A DNA stretch of 64,000 bases from Streptomyces bauhiniae. GTDB taxonomy: Bacteria; Actinomycetota; Actinomycetes; Streptomycetales; Streptomycetaceae. The position numbers were made by a program, and so were the translations under genes. The DNA lies in the NCBI RefSeq assembly GCF_004784475.1, contig NZ_SRRT01000004.1, positions 62,001 through 126,000 of the forward strand, given 5' to 3'. Below are positions 23,950-34,028 of this stretch, one piece after another; within the stretch, counting starts at the first letter, position 1, and each line of letters begins with the position of its first letter. Under the pieces are notes generated by a model. The model was not told the origin of the DNA. It made no database searches and worked only from the letters and a program-made list of their open reading frames with translations.

Positions 23950-25362
23950 ATGAGTGAAACCTCCGGTACCTCCCCGGCCGGCGGCAGACGCCGGCGTTCT
24001 GTCCGGCGGGCGCTGGTCGCCGCCCTCGGCACGCTGGGGCTCGCCGCAGCGGCCGCGGTGGCCGGTGTCGCGCCCGCCGACGCGTCGGCCCCGGCGCCGC
24101 CGTCCGGCTGGACCCAGGTGTTCCTTGACGACTTCAACGGCTCGGCGGGCTCCGGTGTCAACACCGCCAACTGGCAGTACGACACCGGTACTTCGTATCC
24201 GGGCGGTGCCGCGAACTGGGGCACCGGCGAGGTCGAGACGATGACGAACAGCACCAGCAACGTCGCGCTCGACGGCAACGGCAACCTCCAGATCACCCCG
24301 CGCCGCGACTCCTCCGGCCGCTGGACCTCGGGCCGGATCGAGACCAACCGCACCGACTTCCAGCCCCCGGCCGGCGGCAAGCTGCGGGTGGAGGCGCGCA
24401 TCCAGATGCCGAACGTCACCGGCGCGGCGGCCAAGGGCTACTGGCCGGCGTTCTGGGCGCTGGGGGCGCCGTACCGGGGCAACTACCAGAACTGGCCGGG
24501 CGTCGGCGAGCTGGACATCATGGAGAACGTCCAGGGTCTGAACACCGTCTGGTCGACGTTCCACTGCGGCACCAACCCGGGCGGCCCGTGCAACGAGACC
24601 ACGGGCGTGGGCAATTCCGTGGCCTGCCCCGGCAGTACCTGCCAGTCCGCGTTCCACACCTACGCGATGGAGTGGGACCGCTCGACCTCCGTCGAGGAGA
24701 TCCGCTTCTACGTCGACGGGGTCAACCTGCACACCGTGCGGGCGAACCAGTTCGACGCGACGACCTGGAACAACGCCACGAAGCACGGCTACTTCCTCAT
24801 CCTCAACGTGGCGATGGGCGGCGGCTTCCCGGGCGCCTTCGGCGGCGGACCCTACGCCGACACCGAGCCGGGCCACCCGATGACCGTGGACTACGTCCAG
24901 GTGCTCCAGTCCGGCAGCGGCGGCGGCACCACTCCCCCGCCCACCGGCAACCGCGATGCCTACGGCACCATCCAGGCCGAGTCCTTCGACAGCCAGTCCG
25001 GCCTGAACACCGAGACCACCACGGACACCGGCGGCGGCCAGAACCTCAGCTACGTCTCAGGCGGGGACTGGGCGCAGTACAAGGGCGTCAACTTCGGCTC
25101 GACGCCCGCCAAGCAGTTCAAGGCCCGGGTGGCCAGTGGGGCGGCGTCCGGGGTGGGCGGCCTGGTCGAGGTACGGCTCGACAGCCGCTCCAACTCCCCC
25201 ATCGGCAGCTTCGCCCTCTCCGGCACCGGCGGCTGGCAGAACTGGCAGACCATCCCGGCCAACATCAGCTCCGTCACCGGCACCCACGACGTCTACCTCA
25301 CCTTCAGCAGCGGCCAGCCGGCCGACTTCGTGAACGTGAACTGGTTCAGCTTCGCGCACTGA
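23950..25362 (+). CDS. Secreted endo-1,3-beta-glucanase (GH16) with C-terminal CBM6
   Basis: 470 residues from ATG 23950 (GGAAGG eight bases upstream). A twin-Arg-containing signal region (RRRRSVRRALVAALG) ends near residue 47 (ADAS). The GH16 jelly-roll spans about 55-320, with the catalytic ExDxxE at Glu187, Asp189 and Glu192 (GELDIMEN) and the laminarinase-type WPAFWALG and HCGTNPGG loops. A Gly/Thr/Pro linker joins a CBM6 (about 335-470: YGTIQAESFDSQSG to VNWFSFAH). It hydrolyses beta-1,3-glucan such as laminarin or fungal wall glucan. It is probably controlled by the CebR-like operator upstream. Confidence 0.92.
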   Translation: MSETSGTSPAGGRRRRSVRRALVAALGTLGLAAAAAVAGVAPADASAPAPPSGWTQVFLDDFNGSAGSGVNTANWQYDTGTSYPGGAANWGTGEVETMTNSTSNVALDGNGNLQITPRRDSSGRWTSGRIETNRTDFQPPAGGKLRVEARIQMPNVTGAAAKGYWPAFWALGAPYRGNYQNWPGVGELDIMENVQGLNTVWSTFHCGTNPGGPCNETTGVGNSVACPGSTCQSAFHTYAMEWDRSTSVEEIRFYVDGVNLHTVRANQFDATTWNNATKHGYFLILNVAMGGGFPGAFGGGPYADTEPGHPMTVDYVQVLQSGSGGGTTPPPTGNRDAYGTIQAESFDSQSGLNTETTTDTGGGQNLSYVSGGDWAQYKGVNFGSTPAKQFKARVASGAASGVGGLVEVRLDSRSNSPIGSFALSGTGGWQNWQTIPANISSVTGTHDVYLTFSSGQPADFVNVNWFSFAH

Positions 25363-25370
25363 CGAAAACC

Positions 25371-25417
25371 GACGACAGCGGCGGCGCCGGGCCATGAGGT
25401 CCGGCGCCGCCGTCGTC
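25371..25417. terminator. Long hairpin between GH16 and AraC genes
   Basis: GACGACAGCGGCGGCGCCGG (25371-25390) pairs with CCGGCGCCGCCGTCGTC (25401-25417), apart from small bulges, over a 10-base loop. It lies between converging genes and can serve both. Confidence 0.75.
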
Positions 25418-25443
25418 CATCTCGGGGCACAGTGCCCGGAGGC

Positions 25444-26349
25444 TCAGCTCAGCTCGGCCCGGAACCCGACGGGCGTGACCCCGGTGTGCAGATGGAAGAA
25501 CTTGGAGAAGTTGGCCGCGTCCGGGAAGCCGATCGCCGCGCCGACCCGGCCGATGGGCATGTCGGTGTGGGCGAGGAGGCGCTTGGCCTCCAGGATGACG
25601 CGTTTGTCGATGAAGCCCTTGGGGGTCTGTCCGGTGGCGGCGCGGACCGCGCGGACGAGGGTGCGGCGGGAGTAACCGAGCGCGTCGGCGTAGGCGTTGA
25701 CGCTGTGGTTGGAGTGGAAGCCGCGCTCCACCGCGTCCCGGAACAGGGTGAAGGTGGTGTCCGCCTGGCTCCGGTTGGCCTCGGCGGAGCTGGCCGCGAG
25801 GTGGGCGAGGCGGAGCAGGAACGCGGTGAGGCTGTGCCGCAGGACGGCCGTGTGCAGGCTGAGCGGCAGGGTCGCGGTGTCCTCGTACTCCCGGCCGAGC
25901 TGGGCGAGGGAGTCCCGTAGCGCGGTGCGCTGGGCGGGGCCGGGGTGCAGCAGCGGGGGCAGGTCGTAGCGGTAGAGGCCGGTCGCCTCGACGGTGGAGC
26001 GGGGCAGGAAGCCGGGCTGCATGGTCAGCACGGTGCCCCGGTACCGGTCGGTGCGGGAGAACCGGTGCACCTGGCCGGGACGAATCCAGAGCACGTCGCC
26101 CGCGCCGGCCTCGTACTCGGCGAAGTCGATCATGTGCCGGACCGGGCCCTCGGTGAACAGCATCACCACGTGGAAGTCGATGCGGTGGACCCGGTCCAGC
26201 GGGGCATCCGCATGCCAGGTGCGGTCCTCACCCATGGCGCCGACCTGCATGCCGACACCGCCCACGGCCAGCTCGGTCGGGAAGGGGAAGGTCCTGATCC
26301 CGTCACCGTCCGTGCCGCGACCCACACCTAGAGGCGATCTGTCCGCCAT
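25444..26349 (-). CDS. AraC-family transcriptional regulator
   Basis: 301 residues from ATG 26349; an upstream GTG at 26409 adds 20 residues with no better ribosome site. An N-terminal cupin sugar-sensing domain (HRIDFHVVMLFTEGPVRHMI, DVLWIRPGQVHRF) is followed by the double helix-turn-helix of AraC/XylS proteins at the C-terminus (SVNAYADALGYSRRTLVRAV, then PIGRVGAAIGFPDAANFSKFF). It is divergent from the transketolase operon across 144 bases, making that operon a candidate target. The GH16 gene that converges on it is another possibility. Confidence 0.88.
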   Translation of the reverse strand: MADRSPLGVGRGTDGDGIRTFPFPTELAVGGVGMQVGAMGEDRTWHADAPLDRVHRIDFHVVMLFTEGPVRHMIDFAEYEAGAGDVLWIRPGQVHRFSRTDRYRGTVLTMQPGFLPRSTVEATGLYRYDLPPLLHPGPAQRTALRDSLAQLGREYEDTATLPLSLHTAVLRHSLTAFLLRLAHLAASSAEANRSQADTTFTLFRDAVERGFHSNHSVNAYADALGYSRRTLVRAVRAATGQTPKGFIDKRVILEAKRLLAHTDMPIGRVGAAIGFPDAANFSKFFHLHTGVTPVGFRAELS

Positions 26350-26425
26350 GTTCGATTTGCCGTTCCTATCAAGCGATCGGTGTCCCAGATTCACCACAGG
26401 CTGACACACCCCGACCTTTCCGCGA

Positions 26426-26440
26426 AAAAGTCAGACTTTT
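26426..26440. promoter_or_regulatory. Perfect palindrome and direct repeats upstream of tkt
   Basis: AAAAGTCAGACTTTT is a 15-bp perfect palindrome in the AT-rich gap between the AraC gene and tkt. It is followed by two GTTTGA copies ten bases apart (26443 and 26453), the spacing expected for one helical turn and for AraC-type half-sites. Likely regulatory DNA for the pentose-phosphate operon and/or the AraC gene. Confidence 0.6.
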
Positions 26441-26493
26441 AAGTTTGAACGCGTTTGATCAGCATCCCTGCTTCTGAAGAGGACTTCTTGAAG

Positions 26494-28569
26494 ATGAGCA
26501 CGCAGACACCCGAGAGCTTCGAGTGGACCGATCTCGACCGCCGCGCCGTCGACACGGCCCGGCTTCTCGCGGCCGATGCGGTGCAGAAGGTCGGCAACGG
26601 CCACCCCGGCACCGCGATGAGCCTCGCGCCTGCCGCGTACACGATCTTTCAGAAGGTGATGAAGCACGACCCGGCCGACCCGGAGTGGACCGGCCGTGAC
26701 CGCTTCGTCCTCTCCCCCGGTCACACCTCGCTGACCCTCTACACCCAGCTCTTCCTCGCCGGGTACGAGCTGGAGCTGGACGACCTCAAGGCGTTCCGCA
26801 CCCAGGGCTCCAAGACCCCCGGCCACCCCGAGTACGGGCACACCGCCGGTGTGGAGACCACCACCGGCCCGCTCGGCCAGGGTGCCGCCAACGCGGTGGG
26901 CATGGCGATGGCCGCCCGCTACGAGCGTGGTCTCTTCGACCCGGAGGCCCCCGAGGGCACCTCCCCCTTCGACCACACCATCTGGGCGATCGTCTCCGAC
27001 GGCGACCTGGAGGAGGGCGTCTCCGCCGAGGCGTCCTCGCTGGCCGGCCACCAGAAGCTCGGCAACCTCGTCTTCCTCTACGACGACAACCACATCTCCA
27101 TCGAGGGCGACACCGCGACCGCCCTGTCCGAGGACGTCCTCAAGCGGTACGAGGCGTACGGCTGGCACACCCAGCGCATCGAGCCCACCGCCGACGGCGA
27201 CGTGGACGTCCCCGCGCTGCACGCCGCGCTGGAGGCCGCCAAGGCCGAGACCGGCCGCCCCTCCATCATCGCCATGCGCACGATCATCGCCTGGCCCGCC
27301 CCGACCGCGCAGAACACCGAGGCGTCCCACGGCTCGGCCCTGGGCGACGAGGAGATCGCGGCCACCAAGCGCGTCCTCGGCTTCGACCCGGAGCAGACCT
27401 TCGAGGTCTCCGACGAGGTGCTGCGCCACGCCCGCCGCGCCCTGGACCGGGGTGCCGAGGCGCACGCCGCCTGGGACAAGCGGATCGCCGAGTGGCGCAC
27501 CGCCCAGCCCGAGCGCGCCGAGCTGTTCGACCGCGTCTCCAAGGGCGAGCTGCCCGAGGGCTGGCAGAACGCGCTCCCGGTGTTCGAGGAGGGCAAGTCC
27601 GTCGCCACCCGTGCCGCGTCCGGCAAGGTCCTCCAGGCGCTCGGCCCGGTGCTGCCGGAGCTGTGGGGCGGCTCGGCCGACCTCGCCGGCTCCAACAACA
27701 CCACGATCGACAAGACCAGCTCCTTCCTGCCCAAGGGCAACCCGCTGCCCGAGGCGAACCCGTACGGCCGTACCGTCCACTTCGGTATCCGTGAGTTCTC
27801 CATGGCCGCGGAGATGAACGGCATCGCGCTGCACGGCAACACCCGCATCTACGGCGGCACCTTCCTGGTGTTCTCCGACTACATGCGCAACGCCGTCCGT
27901 ATGTCGGCCCTGATGCAGCTGCCGGTCACCTATGTGTGGACCCACGACTCCATCGGCCTCGGCGAGGACGGCCCGACCCACCAGCCGGTCGAGCACCTGG
28001 CCTCGCTGCGCGCGATCCCGGGCCTGAACGTGGTCCGCCCGGCGGACGCCAACGAGACCGCGATCGCCTGGGCCGAGATCCTGAAGCGGCACGCCACCGA
28101 GCCGGCCCCGCACGGTCTCGCCCTCACCCGTCAGGGCGTACCGACGTACGCTCCGAACGAGGACGCGGCCAAGGGCGGCTACGTGCTCGCCGACTCCTCG
28201 ACCGAGGTCCCGGAGGTGATCATCATGGCGACCGGCTCCGAGGTCCAGCTCGCCATGGCCGCCCGGGACGCCCTGGAGGCCGAGGGCACCGGTACGCGCG
28301 TGGTGTCCATGCCGTGCGTGGAGTGGTTCGACCAGCAGCCGGCCGCCTACCGCGAGAGCGTCCTGCCGGCCGCCGTGAAGGCCCGCGTCTCCGTCGAGGC
28401 GGGCATCGGCCTGACCTGGTACCGCTATGTGGGTGACGCCGGCCGCATCGTCTCCCTGGAGCACTTCGGCGCCTCCGCCGACGCGAACGCCCTGTTCGCC
28501 GAGTACGGCTTCACCCCCGAGAACGTCGCCGCCGCCGCCCGCGCCTCGCTGGCCGCCGCGCGCGCCTGA
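26494..28569 (+). CDS. tkt: Transketolase
   Basis: 691 residues, the full length of bacterial transketolases. Motifs include the N-terminal [15 protein letters not shown], the thiamine diphosphate region [17 protein letters not shown] ([19 protein letters not shown]), the central [14 protein letters not shown], and the [16 protein letters not shown] substrate loop. It moves two-carbon units between sugar phosphates in the non-oxidative pentose-phosphate pathway. The start at 26494 is chosen for the MSTQTPES N-terminus; an in-frame start at 26455 lies within the regulatory region. First gene of a seven-gene operon. Confidence 0.97.
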   Translation: MSTQTPESFEWTDLDRRAVDTARLLAADAVQKVGNGHPGTAMSLAPAAYTIFQKVMKHDPADPEWTGRDRFVLSPGHTSLTLYTQLFLAGYELELDDLKAFRTQGSKTPGHPEYGHTAGVETTTGPLGQGAANAVGMAMAARYERGLFDPEAPEGTSPFDHTIWAIVSDGDLEEGVSAEASSLAGHQKLGNLVFLYDDNHISIEGDTATALSEDVLKRYEAYGWHTQRIEPTADGDVDVPALHAALEAAKAETGRPSIIAMRTIIAWPAPTAQNTEASHGSALGDEEIAATKRVLGFDPEQTFEVSDEVLRHARRALDRGAEAHAAWDKRIAEWRTAQPERAELFDRVSKGELPEGWQNALPVFEEGKSVATRAASGKVLQALGPVLPELWGGSADLAGSNNTTIDKTSSFLPKGNPLPEANPYGRTVHFGIREFSMAAEMNGIALHGNTRIYGGTFLVFSDYMRNAVRMSALMQLPVTYVWTHDSIGLGEDGPTHQPVEHLASLRAIPGLNVVRPADANETAIAWAEILKRHATEPAPHGLALTRQGVPTYAPNEDAAKGGYVLADSSTEVPEVIIMATGSEVQLAMAARDALEAEGTGTRVVSMPCVEWFDQQPAAYRESVLPAAVKARVSVEAGIGLTWYRYVGDAGRIVSLEHFGASADANALFAEYGFTPENVAAAARASLAAARA

Positions 28570-28603
28570 TCCCCCGCGACACAGAATTACGCGACGAAGA
28601 AAG

Positions 28604-29746
28604 ATGAGCACTGTGACCGAAGCAATCAGCACCCCCGGAGCCCTCAAGCGTCTCGCCGACGAGGGCGTGTCGGTGTGGCTGGACGACCTGTCGCGCAAGC
28701 GGATCACCTCGGGCGACCTGGCCGCCCTCGTGACGGACGGCGGCGTCGTCGGCGTCACCACCAACCCGTCGATCTTCCAGGCCGCCATCGGCTCCGGCGA
28801 GGGTTACGAGGAGCAGCTCACCGACCTCGCCGAGCGCGGTGTCACGGTCGACGAGGCCGTACGCATGATGACGACCGCCGACGTGCGGGACGCGGCCGAC
28901 GTGCTGCGCGGGGTGTACGACGCCACCGAGGGCCGGGACGGCCGGGTCTCCATCGAGGTCGACCCCCGTCTGGCCCACAACACCCTCGCCACGGTCGCCG
29001 AGGCCAAGCAGCTGTTCTGGCTGGTCGACCGCCCCAACGTGATGATCAAGATCCCGGCCACCGAGGCGGGCCTCCCGGCGATCACCGAGGTCATCGGCCT
29101 GGGCATCAGCGTCAACGTGACCCTGATCTTCTCCCTGGAGCGCTACCGCGCCGTCATGGACGCCTACCTGGCGGGCCTGGAGAAGGCCAGGGAGCGCGGT
29201 CTGGACCTCGCCACGATCCACTCGGTGGCGTCCTTCTTCGTGTCCCGCGTGGACTCCGAGATCGACAAGCGCCTGACCGCGATCGGCACCGACGAGGCCC
29301 TCGGCCTGAAGGGCCGCGCGGCCCTCGCCAACGCCCGTCTGGCCTACGAGGCGTACGAGGATGTCTTCTCCTCCGCCCGCTGGCAGGCGCTCACCTCCGC
29401 CGCCGCCAACAAGCAGCGCCCGCTGTGGGCCTCCACCGGGGTGAAGGACCCGGCGTACAAGGACACCCTGTACGTGGACGAGCTGGTCGCCCCCGGCACC
29501 GTCAACACCATGCCCGAGGGCACGCTCAAGGCCACCGCCGACCACGGTGACATCACCGGCGACACGGTGACCGGCCGCTACGAGCAGGCCCGCGCCGACC
29601 TCGCCGCCGTGGAGAAGCTGGGCATCTCCTACGACGAGGTCGTCCAGCAGCTCGAGGACGAGGCCGTCGCCAAGTTCGAGGCGGCCTGGCTGGAGCTGCT
29701 GGGCGCCGTGACCGAGTCCCTGACGAGCAAGGGAGTGGACGCGTAA
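28604..29746 (+). CDS. tal: Transaldolase
   Basis: 380 residues, the long actinobacterial type. The N-terminal [12 protein letters not shown] and [15 protein letters not shown], the Schiff-base lysine strand [16 protein letters not shown] and the [14 protein letters not shown] strand are the family signature. It transfers a dihydroxyacetone unit from sedoheptulose-7-phosphate to glyceraldehyde-3-phosphate. It begins 35 bases after tkt with a GAAGAAAG ribosome site, and its TAA stop overlaps the zwf start by one base. Confidence 0.96.
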   Translation: MSTVTEAISTPGALKRLADEGVSVWLDDLSRKRITSGDLAALVTDGGVVGVTTNPSIFQAAIGSGEGYEEQLTDLAERGVTVDEAVRMMTTADVRDAADVLRGVYDATEGRDGRVSIEVDPRLAHNTLATVAEAKQLFWLVDRPNVMIKIPATEAGLPAITEVIGLGISVNVTLIFSLERYRAVMDAYLAGLEKARERGLDLATIHSVASFFVSRVDSEIDKRLTAIGTDEALGLKGRAALANARLAYEAYEDVFSSARWQALTSAAANKQRPLWASTGVKDPAYKDTLYVDELVAPGTVNTMPEGTLKATADHGDITGDTVTGRYEQARADLAAVEKLGISYDEVVQQLEDEAVAKFEAAWLELLGAVTESLTSKGVDA

Positions 29747-31452
29747 TGACGAGCAAGTCAGGCGAGCCGAAGGCGGCGGCCACCAAGGCCGAGCCGAAGG
29801 CCGAGCCCGAGGCGGAGCCGAAGCCGGCCGCCGCCGAGGCGGAGCCCAAGGCGCGCAGGACGCGGACCAAGGCGAAGCCCGCCGCGGTCCGCGAGGCCGA
29901 GGACATCCAGGTCCCGGTCACGCCGGCCGCCGAGTGGGACAACCCGCTGCGCGACCCCCAGGACCGCCGGCTGCCCCGTATCGCGGGCCCGTCCGGCCTG
30001 GTCATCTTCGGCGTCACGGGTGACCTCTCCCGCAAGAAGCTGATGCCGGCCGTCTACGACCTCGCCAACCGCGGTCTGCTGCCGCCGGGCTTCTCCCTGG
30101 TGGGCTTCGCCCGCCGCGACTGGGAGGACCAGGACTTCGCGCAGGTCGTCCACGACGCGGTCAAGGAGCACGCCCGTACGCCGTTCCGCGAGGAGGTCTG
30201 GCAGCAGCTCGCCGAGGGCATGCGCTTCATCCCCGGCGACTTCGACGACGACACCGCCTTCGACCAGCTCAAGGAGGCCGTCGACGAGCTGGACGCCTCC
30301 CGCGGCACCGGCGGCAACTTCGCGTACTACCTCTCGGTGCCGCCGAAGTTCTTCCCGAAGGTCGTCCGGCAGCTCAAGAAGCACGGTCTGGCGGACGCCC
30401 CCGAGGGCTCCTGGCGCCGCGCGGTCATCGAGAAGCCGTTCGGCCACGACCTGGAGAGCGCGCACGAGCTGAACAAGGTCGTGCACGAGGTGTTCGAGCC
30501 GGACCAGGTGTTCCGGATCGACCACTACCTGGGCAAGGAGACCGTCCAGAACATCATGGCGCTCCGCTTCGCCAACCAGATGTACGAGCCCATCTGGAAC
30601 CGCTCCTACGTGGACCACGTGCAGATCACGATGGCCGAGGACATCGGCATCGGCGGCCGCGCGGGCTACTACGACGGCATCGGCGCCGCCCGCGACGTGA
30701 TCCAGAACCACCTGCTCCAGCTCATGGCGCTCACCGCCATGGAGGAGCCGATCGCGTTCGACGCGGACTCGCTGCTCACCGAGAAGCTGAAGGTCCTGAA
30801 GTCGGTCCGCCTCCCGGACGAGCTGGGCGAGCACACCGTGCGCGGCCAGTACGCCACCGGCTGGCAGGGCGGCGAGAAGGTCGTCGGCTACCTCGACGAG
30901 GACGGCATCGACCCCAAGTCGAAGACCGACACGTACGCGGCCCTGAAGCTGGAGATCGACAACCGCCGCTGGGCGGGTGTGCCGTTCTACCTGCGCACCG
31001 GCAAGCGGCTGGGCCGCCGGGTCACCGAGATCGCGGTCGTGTTCAAGCGCGCCCCGCACTCTCCCTTCGACTCCACCGCCACGGAGGAGCTGGGCCAGAA
31101 CGCGATCGTCATCCGCGTCCAGCCGGACGAGGGCATGACCGTCCGCTTCGGCTCCAAGGTGCCCGGCACCTCCATGGAGATCCGGGACGTGTCGATGGAC
31201 TTCGCCTACGGCGAGTCCTTCACCGAGTCCAGCCCCGAGGCGTACGAGCGGCTCATCCTCGATGTGCTGCTCGGCGACGCCAACCTGTTCCCGCGCACCC
31301 AGGAAGTGGAAGAGTCCTGGAAGATCCTCGACCCGATCGAGCGCTACTGGAACGAGCACGGCACTCCGGCGCAGTACGCGTCCGGAAGCTGGGGACCCGA
31401 GGAAGCGGACGAGATGCTCGCACGAGACGGACGGAGCTGGCGCAGGCCATGA
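29746..31452 (+). CDS. zwf: Glucose-6-phosphate 1-dehydrogenase with a 65-residue Ala/Lys/Glu/Pro extension
   Basis: 568 residues, about 60 longer than usual. The core begins near residue 85 with the NADP-binding LVIFGVTGDLSRKKLMPAVY and includes the active-site RIDHYLGKE (from Arg257) and IEKPFGHD. It makes 6-phosphogluconolactone and NADPH. The extra N-terminus carries tandem AEPKAEPEAEPKP-type repeats and a basic ARRTRTKAKPAA stretch, like a histone H1 tail. The ATG overlaps the tal TAA, and no later start exists before the NADP loop, so the extension is probably translated. Confidence 0.95.
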   Translation: MTSKSGEPKAAATKAEPKAEPEAEPKPAAAEAEPKARRTRTKAKPAAVREAEDIQVPVTPAAEWDNPLRDPQDRRLPRIAGPSGLVIFGVTGDLSRKKLMPAVYDLANRGLLPPGFSLVGFARRDWEDQDFAQVVHDAVKEHARTPFREEVWQQLAEGMRFIPGDFDDDTAFDQLKEAVDELDASRGTGGNFAYYLSVPPKFFPKVVRQLKKHGLADAPEGSWRRAVIEKPFGHDLESAHELNKVVHEVFEPDQVFRIDHYLGKETVQNIMALRFANQMYEPIWNRSYVDHVQITMAEDIGIGGRAGYYDGIGAARDVIQNHLLQLMALTAMEEPIAFDADSLLTEKLKVLKSVRLPDELGEHTVRGQYATGWQGGEKVVGYLDEDGIDPKSKTDTYAALKLEIDNRRWAGVPFYLRTGKRLGRRVTEIAVVFKRAPHSPFDSTATEELGQNAIVIRVQPDEGMTVRFGSKVPGTSMEIRDVSMDFAYGESFTESSPEAYERLILDVLLGDANLFPRTQEVEESWKILDPIERYWNEHGTPAQYASGSWGPEEADEMLARDGRSWRRP

Positions 31453-32372
31453 AGATCGACCTGACCGACACCACGGCAAGCAAGATCAACAAGGCGTTGG
31501 TGGAGGGCCGCCGCGCCATCGGCACCCCGGCTGTGGGCATGGTCCTGACGATGGTCATCGTCACGGACGAGGAGAACGCCTACGACGCCATCAAGGCGGC
31601 CGAGGAAGCCTCGCACGAGCACCCCTCGCGCACCCTGGTCGTCATCAAGCGCCACGCCCGCCTGCGCGACCGCACCACCTCCCGGCTCGACGCCGAGGTC
31701 CGGGTCGGCTCCGAGGCCGGCGCGGGTGAGACGGTCGTGCTGCGCACCTACGGCGAGGTGTCCGACCACGCGGGTTCCGTGGTGCTGCCGCTGCTGCTGC
31801 CCGACGCCCCCGTGGTCGTCTGGTGGCCGGTGGACGCCCCCGAGGCCCCCGCCAAGGACTCCCTGGGCGCGCTCGCCCAGCGCCGGATCACCGACCTGTA
31901 CGCGGTGGACAACCCGCTGGAGGTGCTGGACACCCGTGCCCGCACCTACGCGCCGGGCGACACCGACCTGGCCTGGACCCGGCTCACCCCGTGGCGCTCG
32001 ATGCTCGCGGCCGCGCTGGACCAGGCGCGGGTCAAGGTGACCTCGGCCGCCGTGGAGGCGGAGGCGGACAACCCCAGCGCCGAGCTGCTCGCGCGCTGGC
32101 TGGAGGCCCGGCTGCACGTCAAGGTGGACCGCGTCGTCTCCGAGGGCCCGGTGGTCACCGCCGTGCGCCTCGGCACCGACGAGGGCGAGATCGTCATCGA
32201 CCGCCCCGAGGGCCCCCTCGCCACGCTGACCCTGCCGGGCCAGCCGTCGCGCACCCTGGCCCTGAAGGTCCGCCCGACCTCGGAGCTGATCGCCGAGGAG
32301 CTGCGCCGCCTCGACGCGGACGAGATGTACGCCATCGCCCTGACCGGCGAGGCACCCAAGGAGAACGCCTGA
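31449..32372 (+). CDS. opcA: Glucose-6-phosphate dehydrogenase assembly protein OpcA
   Basis: 307 residues. It matches actinobacterial and cyanobacterial OpcA, with the conserved [15 protein letters not shown] helix and a C-terminal alpha/beta part ending [15 protein letters not shown]. OpcA binds glucose-6-phosphate dehydrogenase and promotes its active oligomer and redox control. It overlaps zwf by four bases (ATGA), fitting stoichiometric production of the two partners. Confidence 0.93.
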   Translation: MKIDLTDTTASKINKALVEGRRAIGTPAVGMVLTMVIVTDEENAYDAIKAAEEASHEHPSRTLVVIKRHARLRDRTTSRLDAEVRVGSEAGAGETVVLRTYGEVSDHAGSVVLPLLLPDAPVVVWWPVDAPEAPAKDSLGALAQRRITDLYAVDNPLEVLDTRARTYAPGDTDLAWTRLTPWRSMLAAALDQARVKVTSAAVEAEADNPSAELLARWLEARLHVKVDRVVSEGPVVTAVRLGTDEGEIVIDRPEGPLATLTLPGQPSRTLALKVRPTSELIAEELRRLDADEMYAIALTGEAPKENA

Positions 32373-34027
32373 TGTCCGACGTATCGTCAGACACCCCCAA
32401 GCTCACCCGGCGCCCCGAGTGGACGGCCCTGGCCGACCACCGCGCCGGCGGTCAGCCGCACCTGCGCGAGCTGTTCGCGGCCGACCCCGGCCGGGCCGAG
32501 CGCTATGTCGTCCGGGTGGGCGACCTGCACATCGACTACAGCAAGCACCAGGTCTCCGACGAGACCCTGGCCCTGCTCCAGGAACTCGCCGTCGCCACCG
32601 ATGTGTTCGGGCAGCGGGACGCGATGTTCCGGGGTGAGCGGATCAACACGACCGAGGACCGTGCGGTGCTGCACACCGCGCTGCGTGCCCCTCGGGACGC
32701 GGTGGTCGAGGTCGACGGGGAGAACGTGGTCCCGGCCGTGCACGCGGTGCTGGACAAGATGGCCGGTTTCGCCGACCGGGTCCGCTCGGGTGAGTGGACG
32801 GGTCACACCGGCAAGCGCATCCGGAACATCGTCAACGTCGGTATCGGTGGCTCGGACCTGGGTCCGGCGATGGCGTTCGAGGCGCTGCGCCCGTTCACCG
32901 ACCGTGGCCTGACGGTGCGGTTCGTGTCGAACGTGGACGGCGCGGACCTCCACGAGGCGGTCCGTGATCTGGACCCGGCGGAGACGCTGTTCATCGTGGC
33001 GTCGAAGACGTTCACGACGATCGAGACGATCACCAACGCGACGTCGGCCCGTACCTGGCTGCTGGACGCGCTCGGTGACGACAAGGCTGTGGCGAAGCAT
33101 TTCGTGGCGTTGTCGACGAACGCGGAGAAGGTCACCGGGTTCGGTATCGACGCGGACAACATGTTCGAGTTCTGGGACTGGGTCGGCGGCCGGTACTCCT
33201 TCGACTCGGCGATCGGCCTGTCGCTGATGATCGCGATCGGTCCGGACAGGTTCCGGGAGCTGCTGGACGGTTTCCACACCGTGGACGAGCACTTCCGTAC
33301 CGCTCCGGCGGAGGAGAACGCGCCGCTGCTGCTGGGCCTGCTGGGGATCTGGTACGGGAACTTCTTCGACGCGCAGTCGCATGCGGTGCTGCCGTACAGC
33401 CACTATCTGTCCAAGTTCACGGCGTACTTGCAGCAGTTGGACATGGAGTCCAACGGCAAGTCCGTGCAGAAGGACGGCACTCCGGTGGAGTGGCAGACGG
33501 GGCCGGTGGTGTGGGGTACGCCGGGTACCAACGGGCAGCACGCGTACTACCAGTTGATCCATCAGGGGACGAAGCTGATCCCGGCGGACTTCATCGGGTT
33601 CGCGCGTCCGGTGGACGAGCTGAGCGAGGAACTCAAGGCCCAGCACGACCTGTTGATGGCCAACTTCTTCGCCCAGACCCAGGCCCTCGCCTTCGGCAAG
33701 ACCGAGGAAGAGGTCCGCGAGGAGGGCGTCGCCGAGGCGCAGGTGGCCCACCGCACCTTCCGCGGCAACCACCCCACCACCACGATCCTGGCCCCCGAGC
33801 TCACTCCCTCCGTGCTCGGCCAGCTCATCGCCCTCTACGAGCACAAGGTGTTCGTCCAGGGCGCGGTCTGGAACATCGACTCCTTCGACCAGTGGGGCGT
33901 CGAGCTGGGCAAGGTCCTGGCCAAGCGCATCGAACCCGCGCTCACCGAAGGCGCCCAGGTGCCCGGCCTCGACCCCTCCACCACGGCCCTCGTCGCCGCC
34001 TACCGCTCCCTCAAGGAAGTGAACTGA
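32372..34027 (+). CDS. pgi: Glucose-6-phosphate isomerase
   Basis: 551 residues, full length. Signatures include [40 protein letters not shown], the active-site [16 protein letters not shown], and the C-terminal active-site lysine region GKVLAKRI. It interconverts glucose-6-phosphate and fructose-6-phosphate, linking glycolysis to the pathway encoded around it. The ATG shares one base with the opcA TGA. Codon choice changes inside the gene: G-ending codons dominate from about 32620 to 33640, while both ends use C-ending codons like the neighbours. Confidence 0.97.
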   Translation: MSDVSSDTPKLTRRPEWTALADHRAGGQPHLRELFAADPGRAERYVVRVGDLHIDYSKHQVSDETLALLQELAVATDVFGQRDAMFRGERINTTEDRAVLHTALRAPRDAVVEVDGENVVPAVHAVLDKMAGFADRVRSGEWTGHTGKRIRNIVNVGIGGSDLGPAMAFEALRPFTDRGLTVRFVSNVDGADLHEAVRDLDPAETLFIVASKTFTTIETITNATSARTWLLDALGDDKAVAKHFVALSTNAEKVTGFGIDADNMFEFWDWVGGRYSFDSAIGLSLMIAIGPDRFRELLDGFHTVDEHFRTAPAEENAPLLLGLLGIWYGNFFDAQSHAVLPYSHYLSKFTAYLQQLDMESNGKSVQKDGTPVEWQTGPVVWGTPGTNGQHAYYQLIHQGTKLIPADFIGFARPVDELSEELKAQHDLLMANFFAQTQALAFGKTEEEVREEGVAEAQVAHRTFRGNHPTTTILAPELTPSVLGQLIALYEHKVFVQGAVWNIDSFDQWGVELGKVLAKRIEPALTEGAQVPGLDPSTTALVAAYRSLKEVN

Positions 34028-34028
34028 C

